The notes under the pieces were generated by a model. That model did not search any database, had not been told where the DNA came from, and was given only the letters and a program-made list of their open reading frames with translations. The position numbers were made by a program, and so were the translations under genes. DNA of 64,000 nt. Source: Tricholoma matsutake. Its lineage: Eukaryota > Basidiomycota > Agaricomycetes > Agaricales > Tricholomataceae. Location: assembly GCA_026075535.2 (NCBI GenBank), contig AP026538.1, positions 8,866,001 to 8,930,000 of the forward strand. The letters run 5' to 3'. Shown piece by piece: positions 23,195 to 32,604 of this stretch (position 1 is the stretch's first letter; each line of letters starts with the position of its first letter).

Positions 23195-24560
23195 GCAAAT
23201 ATAATGTAATTTGGGTACCTTTGGTGGGAAATTGCAGAAATATGGTTACAGTAATATATTGGATTGTCTTCTTCACCAGATGGTATTGTATAATCACCCA
23301 TCTTCGATCTGGTCCACAACTGCCCAGACTCGAAAGAGAATGTGTATCTACAAACTTGGATATAATGGTGAAGGTATCTACAGAAATGTACTAATTCCAG
23401 GTCCACACAGTTGTCTGGAATGGGGCAGTTGTAGGATGTGCACCCCCTTTCTCAAATTGGCACCACCCAAGTGGGTCTGTGTTGTTGAGGACTACAAAAG
23501 ACTGAATAGATCTAACACAACTGTTAGGGTAGGGAGAAATGAGTCTGGGTGGTTTGTCCACCATGATATATGAAATGACATGCTTGTACCATGCAGTTTC
23601 GGCATGTTGTTGCCACATATGACCATGGGAACACACTACAGTGGTGGGTAACCCTTCTGAGGAATAGAACTCAGCATAGAGTACGCGGATTGCTTAGGTG
23701 TGAGAGAGTGGTCCAAACGGAATTTTGTGCTCTATAAGCCTTTGGACACAAACATTCGAATTTTTTAATTTAAACCATTTAAATCAGCAAATTCTACCCC
23801 AAAATGAGGTGTTTCATGATGAAGAAGCACTATTTTAGAAAAATGGCCTCCAGAGACGTGAAGAGCACAAAAAATCAGCAAGGGTTGCCTCCAGGACCTT
23901 AGCTGTATGATCAGTATACAAAGAGTTCTATAGGTTTGAGTTTTCAGCCTATTTGAAGGGGGTTTTTGGCTGGTGTTTGCTGAGATATGTATATTCAAGA
24001 GCTTTTATTGATCATCTATCATAACAGAACTATTGTACATATATATTAAATGATCTTGAAAGTGACTCTGAGCCAGTGGTGCTTTTGTGCCCACTTGAAA
24101 TTGTTTGAGTCACTCGTTGGAGCGTCGAATGATGTGCGTGCATCATGTGGCATCAACAATTTCCTGCAATATAGCATTCTGCTGAGTGCCCCATGATCTG
24201 CCTGCCTTCAAAGCCCCTACCACACCTTTGTTGTCTGAATGAACAGCTTGAGTGCTTCCCTGTGATCAGACTGTGAACAACCAACTCCACTGCCACCATC
24301 TCCACCCAACCAATCTCCTGCCCTGCTGAGTTCCAACCATCCTTGAGTCCCCATGCTAGCCATCTCCCATCGAGGATCAATCTGATGCCCCATCCTGTCT
24401 AGTGTTTCAAGGTCCAGTCTATAGTAGGGATTGGCACAGGTAACCCCCAGGTATTTTTTCCCCTACCCTTACATACATGTACTCTTCAATAAGGGCACTC
24501 ATCTTCAGTAGTTGTTTGCATGCTCATCTCATTTGAAGTCATGGTCCAGTAGCACCCACC
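23195..24560. other. Gene-poor interval
   Basis: Open frames up to 120 codons on both strands (23211-23573 plus, 23391-23636 minus) have no motif I recognise. A/T-rich non-coding DNA fills most of the rest. Confidence 0.4.
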
Positions 24561-25435
24561 ACCACCACTGTGAGCCAGTGCTCACATGGTGAAAGGGGGG
24601 GTGCTAGGTCGAGCCTCACCTGTTATTGGAGAGAGGGGCTGGGATGCAGTATTGTCCATTACCATGACCTAACCTTCTTCGTCCCTACAGATCCACCAGG
24701 GCCATGGTCTTGTCATCATCCCTCTCCCTCCCCTCCCCTTCCCATCATTGTGCCCCTCTGTTGTCGTTGGTCTCATCTGGTCCTTGTCCTTGCTCTCATT
24801 GTTCCCTCATTCTATCCCTGCATTGTTGTTGTTGTCCAGTCATTGTTGTTGTCCCCCATCTTCATTCTTGTCTCCAGTTTCCTGTCCCCTTGCTCCCCAT
24901 TTCCACCCTGTGAGCAGTTGCTCATGGCTGTGGTTGGGGGTGCTGTGATGTTGGTCATTGTTGTTGTTGTTGTTGTCCCTGTTGTCTTGTTGTTTGGACA
25001 TCCTCACCCTCTGTCCACCCTGCAAGCAGTTGCTTGCAGCAGTGGGCTGAGTGCCAGGTTGCTTTTGTCATCCCCTCATCCTCCCCCTCTCATTGTTGTG
25101 CCCCTTCTCTTTCCCCTGCTCCTCCCCATAGTAAAGCTTTGTAACTAAACAACTGTTAGTAAGATGAAAATGAAACAAGCAAAGAAAAAAAAACTTATCA
25201 GTGGCCCAGGAGACATTGATGTCTCTGGGGCCTTTTTTTTGTTTGGTTTACCTCCTCCCCCTCATCTCCCATCGTCTTGTTGTTATGTTGTCATTCCATT
25301 GTCTCCCCATTGTCTTGCCGTTCCATCATTCCATTGTCATTCCACTTTATCTGGTGCATGTTGCCATTCCATTGCCATTTTGTAGTTGTACCTGTTCCCA
25401 CCCCATGAGCAGTTGCTCATGGCAGTGATTCTGGG
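24560..25435. repeat. Low-complexity (CATTGTTGTTGTCCC)-like DNA with four short palindromes
   Basis: The plus strand is rich in TTG, CATTG and CCCC words, giving artificially open frames without domains. Embedded are palindromes at 24566-24590, 24905-24928, 25014-25042 and 25399-25427. Their pattern is CACCCTGTGAGCAG-TTGCTCAYGGCAGTGG or CTGCAAGCAG-TTGCTTGCAG. Two more regions of the window (45.34-45.95 kb and 62.48-63.0 kb) have the same composition and the same palindromes. Confidence 0.65.
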
Positions 25436-25849
25436 TGCCTGTCTGGTGGCTGTGGCAGCCACCATCATGGTTTTGGCATTGTGGTGTCATTATACCATAG
25501 ATAAAACCTAAATGAAAAAAATGAGTCAGTTTAAACAAAACAACAAAGAACATTTAAAAAAACTTAAACTGACCTCACATCCCATTTGAACAGGGAGGAG
25601 GGCTTGGGCATGAGATGGGGCCATCATGAGAGATAACCTGTTGGAAGCCTAGAAAAGAAGGAAAATCACTGTAGTTAGTGGAAATGATAATACAAGAACA
25701 AAGTCAATGATCATCAAAGACATGATCACCTTGTTACATGTGTTGCACATGTTTGGTGACATCTGGTCCAGCAGCATCATACCCACCATACCTGCAACAA
25801 GGGTATGGGTATTGTGAGGGTTGCATCTTATTAAATTCTGAAAAGAGGA
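25436..25849. other. Gene-poor interval next to the tRNA-like repeat
   Basis: No gene seen. The 110 bp following the tRNA-like head (minus-strand sense, down to about 25740) may be the body of the same short interspersed element. Confidence 0.35.
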
Positions 25850-25923
25850 TGACCAGACTGGGGATTGAACCCAGGACCTTCCAGACATATACCAGATGCT
25901 CTAACCAACTGAGCTATCAAGCC
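25850..25923 (-). repeat. tRNA-like sequence, probable SINE head (copy A)
   Basis: 74 nt that fold with standard tRNA dimensions: 7 bp acceptor (GGCTTGA/TCTGGTC, with a T-T mismatch), D arm GCTC/GAGC, 5 bp anticodon stem TCTGG/CTGGA with two wobbles, 7 nt loop TATATGT, 5 nt variable loop, T arm CTGGG-TTCAATC-CCCAG. Position 33 is A where almost all tRNAs have U. Copy B shares the loop and the acceptor mismatch, so a repeat derived from a tRNA is likelier than two functional genes. A Pol III A box (TAGCTCAGTTGG) and B box (GGGTTCAATCCC) are present. Confidence 0.7.
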
Positions 25924-26124
25924 TTACCAGTAGAATCCACTTTCTAACTGATAAGCTCTACTCTCAGAGTAACTTTCATGTACTCCTTGCAAGACTTATG
26001 TGAGTCAACTCTCATGTGACAATACCACTGCTTAGGTAAGAGGCCACCTGATGATCTGTTCAAACATGTGTCAGATTACCTAATCCAACACATCTCGATG
26101 GGTTGGCATACTCCTGCCATACAC

Positions 26125-26300
26125 TAGTCTATAGGACCAAAAATGACCATAGGACCAAACTGGACCAAAGCTTGGTCTGGTCTTTTTTCTGGTTGTGGTT
26201 GCCCACATTTGGGGTCAGTCCAGTTGCTGGTTGCCTCATTTTGGAAATATTTGAAAACCATTCAAAGACTGGTTGCGATCAGTTGCAACCAGTCTTCTCA
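26125..26300. repeat. Fragment related to the ACTGGTC hAT-type MITE
   Basis: It opens TAGTCTATAGGACCA and is filled with GGACCAAA, TGGTCTGGTC and CAGTCCAGTTGC words. It ends with an imperfect hairpin, AGACTGGTTGC...GCAACCAGTCT (about 26265-26297). The word set matches the element at 26995-27796. I could not define both ends. Confidence 0.5.
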
Positions 26301-26994
26301 CAGTAGTAGATACTCATGTAAAAGTCTACATGACAAAAAAAAAATACAACTAATATATACTATTAGTACTATTAATACTAAATACTCTGTATAGGAATGG
26401 GCCATGGGACAAGCCTAGGGGAAAAAGCACCACTCATTTCATGAGTGTTTTTATACCCTGTGGCTGTGCACAGACCATTTGTTGTGCTTGCACCTGAAAA
26501 AAAGAAAGTGGCACCACATGCCAAACAATTCCCACAACCACCAATAACCCACAACACCACTTCCTCTCCACCACCCCTCTCTGTCTCCTCTCACTGCCAA
26601 CAGCACCCAACCTGCCTACCTCAGAAACACTGCACCTCAACCAAATGACTTCAAAGTGGGCCCAAATGACAAGCTAGTTGTCATTTGGGTCCCAGGTATG
26701 TTTTTTATTGTTCATTTCTTCTTTTCTACTAACAATACATTGTCTTTTTTCAGTGACTTGCATCCTGAGCCCTGCCCCATGCCCTCTGGACACTGTGCTA
26801 ATGCCAACACAAGCCAACAGGATGACAATGACATGGCAAAATGAGCCCAAATGACAACTATGGTGTGGTTTATTTAGTCACTGCCTAATTTGTGCAGCTG
26901 CCAAACTGACCAAGGACTCGTAACCCTGACTCTAACATAAGGCACTCAGGGGGGGACAAGACCATCATCATGCCAAAAATATGAACTTAGTGAC
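26301..26994. other. Gene-poor interval with a CCCAAATGAC palindrome
   Basis: No gene seen. GCCCAAATGAC and GTCATTTGGGT form an inverted pair at about 26658-26691, and a further CCCAAATGACAACT lies near 26845. The same word occurs inverted at 63099-63128. Confidence 0.4.
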
Positions 26995-27796
26995 TAGTGT
27001 TTGCAGGTCCAGTCCATAGGACCAAAAAAAAGACCAAAACTGGACTGAATTGGATCGGAAAAGACCAGACCAGAGGTCTATTTATGGACTGGTCTTTTGC
27101 AGTCCAGTTGCTGGTCTTTTGCCTTGAAAAATATAGTAGGACTGATGAAAAACTGGTTAAACCAGTTGCAACTGGTCTTTGTCCCAAATTGTATTTGACT
27201 TTACTCCCACACATATTTACTTCATTTTTGGTCCCTGGATCATCAAAAATGGTTAAGAATTGGTTGAAATATGACCAAAAACATTTTTGCATGAGTATTT
27301 TGTACAACTTTGATTGCATTGCTTATTATCTGAGCTATATTTTTTTTGTACAGTGATATAACATCATAAACATAGCAACAACACACCTAACCATCTGTAC
27401 CAGCCAAAATGAGTTGTGACTATGAACTACAAATTACAAACTACAAACCACAACTTGAATGCATGTCCTTTTGGTTTTAACCATATCTCAGTCAAATCTT
27501 GGCGGAATTCCTTAAAAGTTAACCCAATCTATGGGGAGTTGCAACATCTATCCGTCAGTATAGTATGTAAGGTATTGGTTATAATCATTGAGATACATAT
27601 AGGTTATTTCTCATGAAAAAATTCAACAAAAGACTGGTCTGAACCAGTCTTTTTTCAGTCCATGGACCCAATGGGAACAGTCCTAAATGGTCTGGTTGCA
27701 GTGCCCCACAGTCTGGGTCAGTCCTAGACTGGTTGCAGTTGACAGTTGCCCCATTTGGAAGTCAAAAACCAGACTGGACTGGACCTTTAAACACTA
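26995..27796. mobile_element. hAT-type MITE with perfect 8-bp target duplication
   Basis: 802 bp. Ends are TAGTGTTTGCAGGTCC and, at the right, the inverse of TAGTGTTTAAAGGTCC. The 8 bp TTAGTGAC flanks both sides exactly (26987-26994 and 27797-27804). A TAGNG terminus plus an 8-bp duplication is the hAT signature. The interior is packed with ACTGGTC/GACCAGT words, including the hairpin AAGACTGGT-CTGA-ACCAGTCTT near 27632. No transposase is encoded, so it would need a partner element. Confidence 0.85.
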
Positions 27797-27944
27797 TTAG
27801 TGACTAATACAGAATTTTTTTGATCTTTTCTTTCAAAAAACTTCCTCTTTTCATGGCCAAGAAGCACCAGAAAGCTGCAGCAGCTTGTGCTAGAGCCAAC
27901 AGACACAAGCCAAAACCCAGCAATCTGTAGGAATGCAGAAAAGA

Positions 27945-28018
27945 TGACCAGATTGGGGATTGAACCCAGGCCCTCCTGGACATATACCAGATGCTCTGAC
28001 CAACTGAGCTATCAGGTC
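27945..28018 (-). repeat. tRNA-like sequence, probable SINE head (copy B)
   Basis: 74 nt, the same fold as copy A: acceptor GACCTGA/TCTGGTC with the same T-T mismatch, D arm GCTC/GAGC, anticodon stem TCTGG/CCAGG, loop TATATGT with A33, T stem CTGGG/CCCAA with one mismatch. The region downstream in element sense shows no clear match to copy A, so only the head is shared. Confidence 0.7.
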
Positions 28019-28371
28019 TTATAGGGTTCAACAGAACAAGGATACCATATAACCAGACATGGATTGCTACAACTATCACATCACTTGTGTGTGTGTGCAA
28101 ACTATGGTCTGTTAAGCACTGATTAAGCAGTGACAGATTATATAATCCAACACAATCCTCCCACAGAAATCATTACAGAACCACTTGCAGCAGAGACTTA
28201 TGAGTCTTTCCATGGATTTGATGATGTGGTAATGAATCCTATTGATGTGGATTGGGAATATGACTGTGGATATGAAGGAGGTGTTGGGATTTGAATCAGC
28301 CACATCTTGGCTTACTGTGCTAGGCAGTGCAGGCAGTGCAGGCAATACTCACAGGTAGACACAGAACACCT
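28019..28371. other. Gene-poor interval before the MULE
   Basis: No gene seen. A GGCAGTGCA triplication lies at about 28322-28344, next to the MULE terminus. Confidence 0.35.
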
Positions 28372-31300
28372 GCAATAAGACCCTTTAGAAAAACAGATCA
28401 CATGATCTTTATACACATGTAGAGATCCACCAATCTTATCTATAGATATATTTGGAAGATTGTATCTAGTAGCAACATGATATATTCAAGTTTGGGCGGC
28501 TTGGGGGGTTCCAGACTTGGTTATTGAGGCAAATTAATCCAAGAACATTGTATTCGAGTTAGAATCCTTCCAAGTGCACTGACTTATTCACCTTCTTTTG
28601 TGTTTCCCAATATCCCCCCCAACCTTTTTAACAACCCCGAAAGCCTTGTCAAGGATACCTGCCATCTTTGGATGAATGCCCCCTTGTCGCTCTACCACTG
28701 CCATCATATCCAAGAAGCAACACTTGAGGGCATTCCTCTCCCCTTCCAAATAGAAAATCTGGAAATAGACTCATGAGTATATGGACTTAGAGTGGCATGC
28801 GAAGTTCCATGGAGTTAAGGAGTTAAGGAATCTCAACAATGAATGACACTCACACGTTCAACAGCTTCTTCGTCGCTATAGTCCTGATCATTTTCCTCCT
28901 TGGTGTCTTCACCCTCTTCTCCTAGTCCACCATCTGCTCCAGCTTCCTCTTTCTCAGCATCCTTGGTGCTAACCCGTTCCTCTGTCACTGCATCAACTTG
29001 GCTTTCTGTGGGACTTGATGATCTTTGAGGAGTTCGTTCCATATCGTTCCTAATTACTTCTTGCATTTGATGAAGACTGTGGCCCAAAACCTGAATTTCT
29101 ACTTCGTTGTCAGACTCCTCAGTGTCTTTGTTGTAGTGGATCCCTGCAATCTTGTAGTAGGGTGGGAAGCGATCTCAACAAAGGTTGAAGAAAAAAGCCA
29201 AGTCATTGAGTGGCATATCATTCAGAATTTGATTCGCTTCCCTGACCAGGTGTTTACACAGGAGAAATCAACTGATCAGATATGCTGGGCAACTGCATGT
29301 CCATTGATCGATCTCTGTGAGATATTTGCCTCGTGGTCAATTTTCTTCTTCATCAACCTGAGCCAGTCGTTCAGCATGTCCTTTAGTTTTTTTAGGTTTC
29401 TTCAGCCATTCCAACTGCTTCTCCACCAGCCGATGCTCATCGCAATGACTCATATCCACCCAGTCTGCACAAAAGTCTTCTTGCCAAGAGGCTAGTGCCT
29501 TCAGCCTCCCGATTCACCGCAATTCTAGCACGTAATCAAGTGTTCTCTGAACACGGGGCAATACATTGGTAATTATGATGTGAGTGACCAGATTGAGTCA
29601 TGGTCGATTGAACTCTTGCAAATTCTGATGTTTCAGATTGTGCCACAGGCTTTTGACAACCATCATTGTCTTGAGGACATAAATAGCTGAATCTGCTGAT
29701 CTGGCCCATAATATCCACTGCTTTGGTATATACCACCAATTCCACAGGTATGCCCACACTTGACTGAAGAGGTCATTTTGAAAGCAGAAGTCATACATGT
29801 CTTTTACAGCTTGGCAGTGGATTTCTGGTGCTGTTAGACATGAATTATGTTTGTTGTTGAGAGGAATTTGTGGATGCTGGTGTAAATGAATGCGAAATTT
29901 TTCGACAATTGCTGTGTGATGTTCCACTGGGCAAAAGGGCAGAAGATTTGATTTCAAAATGTCAGGGGGAGCAGGCCAGACAGGTAGCCGTGTACCACCT
30001 GTCACCAGTACAAGCAAAGGTGGATGACAAGTTGATGGCGGCAGGTTCCGGATGTGATATTACTAATGTGAAAGGTGAGGGTTCAAAAAATTTATGTACA
30101 TACTAGCTCATCCAGATCATCATCAGGTCTATTGCACTCTGCATCATCTTAGTGGATGCTGTCTTCTAGCCACCCAGATGTTACACCAGGTGCCCATGTT
30201 GGATCAATGAAGGTAAATGCTTTATGAGCAGTACGTGGATTGTACTTTGCTGGTGGCTTATCTTTGGCTAGTTGTTTTTCCAGGTATTTGATCACATGCC
30301 AGTAGCACAGCTGGCTTCTAGCATTGGGAAATACAACATGGACAGAACTCAACTCTGTTGGGTCCTTGTCTAAGTGTACAGCTGCAATATTGGGGCAGTA
30401 CTTGTCAACACGTTGAAGAACTTTCTGAAGCATACGATCTTTTGCGCCTGGTGCAGCAGTGCCATCTATCGAACATGTGAACGTGAATGCTAGTGGAAGT
30501 GCCTGCCCATTTGCCTCCCCCACAACACCATATAGTTCATATCCCAATGCATTTGTTTTCCCTTCAGGTAGATGAGCATGCCATTTGAAATTAGTTTGAC
30601 AAAAATTCTAACAAGTTGAATCCATAGCTATCTCAATTATTTCCTCGCCATAATCTTCCAGTATATTCTTGAAGTTGAAGGCAAGTGAAGAAATTCCATC
30701 TTTGGTAGGTGTAGGAATGATTTCAATATCGAGGTTATCCATGCGCTCCAAAACCTTCAGTGCAGATTTTACTTGATCGTCATCCAGTCGCCAAGTTGTC
30801 TCGTGAAGGTGAGCCCAGTGTGCGTAAATTTGCTTCTGCATTATATTGGATTTTGGATATTTCTTCAGAATAGCCTGCCATATCTAGTGCTGCAGTTAGT
30901 ACTGAGAAGCCAAAAAAAGGGAAATAACGCTGACCTTGGCTGCAGTTAGGTCTTTCAGTTTTTCTATGTCTCTTGCAATTTCTCCAGATATTGATATATC
31001 TGTATACGGTGGGTGAGATCGATAGTGCATCATATGAATGCCTGCCATTTTCAAATCACTCCTTCCAGCATCACAAATAGCCAGCCACTGTTTATACCAT
31101 TCCATTGTCATGTGTGTGTGTTGCTTCCCTGTTTCCATGGTCTTGTTCTTTGTCTGCTCCCCTTGTAACTGTGCACAGTAAAATGTGTAGGTGGTGGTAC
31201 TGTCTGCAGTCTGGCTTTTCTTTTTCATCTTGTAGCTTTCTCATGTTCAGCTTTATTCAGATGAGAAGGGGTTGTAGCAGAGACTCACTTGAACCTATAT

Positions 31301-31863
31301 CCTGTCGTATTCCAAACAACCTTAGCAAGGTGTAGGGCAAGATCGTGGCTTCTATCATCGGATCGCTCTGGTGCCACTGAAGCCTCATCATCAAGAATGT
31401 CGAACACATGCAGCTTGTATGCCTTATCCTTGTTTTTTGTAAGCAGAGGAATGAATTTATTCCATGCAAGAGTTGGAGGCCCATTGACAGATTTGTCCTT
31501 TCCCAGCACATGTTGATTAGATTTCTCTGAATTTTCTTTGTCCTGGTCTGCACGCTTCTGTGCCACCTCTTCATTCCTTTTCTGATTACATGGCCCACAG
31601 GTTTTCAAGTACTGCAAGTTTGATTTGCATGGAAAGTCTGTTTGGATGCCACGGAAACTGCATCGCAGGCACTTAATGAGGTCTGGCATTGGGGGAGTGG
31701 GGAATGATTGATTGTACAAACTACGTACTCGTCCACTCGACGAGGGCCATCGTAGTATCTATTAATAGTCAAGCGACTTTCATACTGGTAGAGATAAGAT
31801 CGGTGGATCTCTTCACGTGGTGGGAAAAGTCATGTGATGTGTTTTTCTAAAGGGTCTTATTGC
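28372..31863 (-). mobile_element. Mutator-like element (MULE) with terminal inverted repeats
   Basis: The left end reads GCAATAAGACCCTTTAGA and the right end is its inverse; the match extends about 33 bp to ATCACATGA with few mismatches. The 3492 bp element encodes a MULE transposase on the minus strand. No 9-11 bp target duplication is evident, so one flank may have been rearranged, perhaps by the hAT MITE that begins 13 bp outside the right end. Confidence 0.85.
28840..31719 (-). pseudogene. MULE transposase with SWIM zinc finger, decayed
   Basis: The N-terminal block has cysteine pairs (CLRCSFRG, CGPCNQKRN; about 31680-31590). An intron near 31286 joins VWNTTGYRF to YKMKKKSQ, and another (GTCAGC...CACTAG, about 30885-30935) leads to IWQAILKKYP. 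A 50-60 nt intron ending CTGAAG (about 30570-30620) joins MDST to WKTNALGYELY; this holds the first catalytic Asp. HLDKDPTELS and LCYWHV follow in the MULE core. The C-terminal part has FRIHLHQHPQIP, WAYLWNWWY and a SWIM-like CSCPAYLIS...LCKH. It ends in an acidic tail near 28850. Interruptions are a TAA at 30149 and five TGA codons in one frame at 29598, 29514, 29337, 29268 and 29175. The CDS is dead. The intact enzyme cuts and inserts the element in the nucleus. Confidence 0.85.
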
Positions 31864-31875
31864 CTGAGCCACAAT

Positions 31876-32596
31876 TAGTGATGTGCAAGGCCCGGCCCAA
31901 AGCCCTCGAGCCCCGGCTGCCGAGCCCTGGAAGCCTGAGCCGAGCCCTCAAGCCCGGGCTCGGTGGCTGTGTTTCGCTAGCGCATCGCCCTTGATCTAGT
32001 TCTACCAGTTGATCCTGCACGAAGGGTTAATCTCCTGATCGTCCTCAGCGCTGCACAGACTAACGTCCAGGAATTAGACGCGTCGTTCCACAATCCTGCC
32101 TGGACGAGAAAGCAGGAATGTCAAGTATTCAAGTTCAGTGCCGTTTGTTAGGGTCCCTCAGCGGGGACCTGGTGCGAAAATCGTTTGGCGGCTGCGGAGC
32201 CAGATCCAACTAAATAGGATAAGACCGACTGCGAAAAACTTTCTGCTAGGCCTCCCCAGAGTTGCGTTGACGTGTCGCGCGTACTAGTGTCAGCAAGTAT
32301 CGGGGGGTGTACAAAACAAGAAGATGAACTGCGTTCAAGAATCCCGCTACATATAGAAACTGTGGTAAGTCAGTCAAGTGAGTTGTATAGCTTGACTTTT
32401 CAGCATTTTTATCATTATATTGATATCCTTCGCCCGATTTTCAGATTCCATGCGCTCAAGCCGTGGCCTGAGCCTGAGCCGAGCCTGAGCCGAGCCCAAG
32501 CCTGCTACCAGGGCCCGGCTCACGGTATATCGAAGTCTGAGCCTGCTCAAGCCGAGCCCAAGCCCCGGCTTTCGAGCCAGGCCCTGCACATCACTA
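31876..32596. mobile_element. GC-rich hAT-type MITE with perfect 8-bp target duplication
   Basis: 721 bp. The left end is TAGTGATGTGCAAGGCC, and the right end is the inverse of TAGTGATGTGCAGGGCC. GCCACAAT flanks it exactly at 31868-31875 and 32597-32604. About 100 bp at each end is dense in GAGCC/GGCTC words (CGAGCCC, GCCGAGCC), the likely subterminal transposase-binding repeats. No transposase. Its family is distinct from the ACTGGTC MITE. Confidence 0.88.
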
Positions 32597-32604
32597 GCCA
32601 CAAT

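Noticed and set aside
24570..25148. 192-codon open frame on the plus strand
   Set aside because: Composition is TTG/CCC low-complexity repeat and all three frames are open. The hydrophobic Leu/Val/Ser runs have no domain.
29025..29495. 156-codon plus-strand frame
   Set aside because: It is the antisense shadow of the MULE SWIM region.
31995..32020. Resemblance of TACCAGTTGATCCTGC to the 5' end of 18S rRNA
   Set aside because: Only about 16 bases match and no further rRNA sequence follows; it lies inside a MITE.
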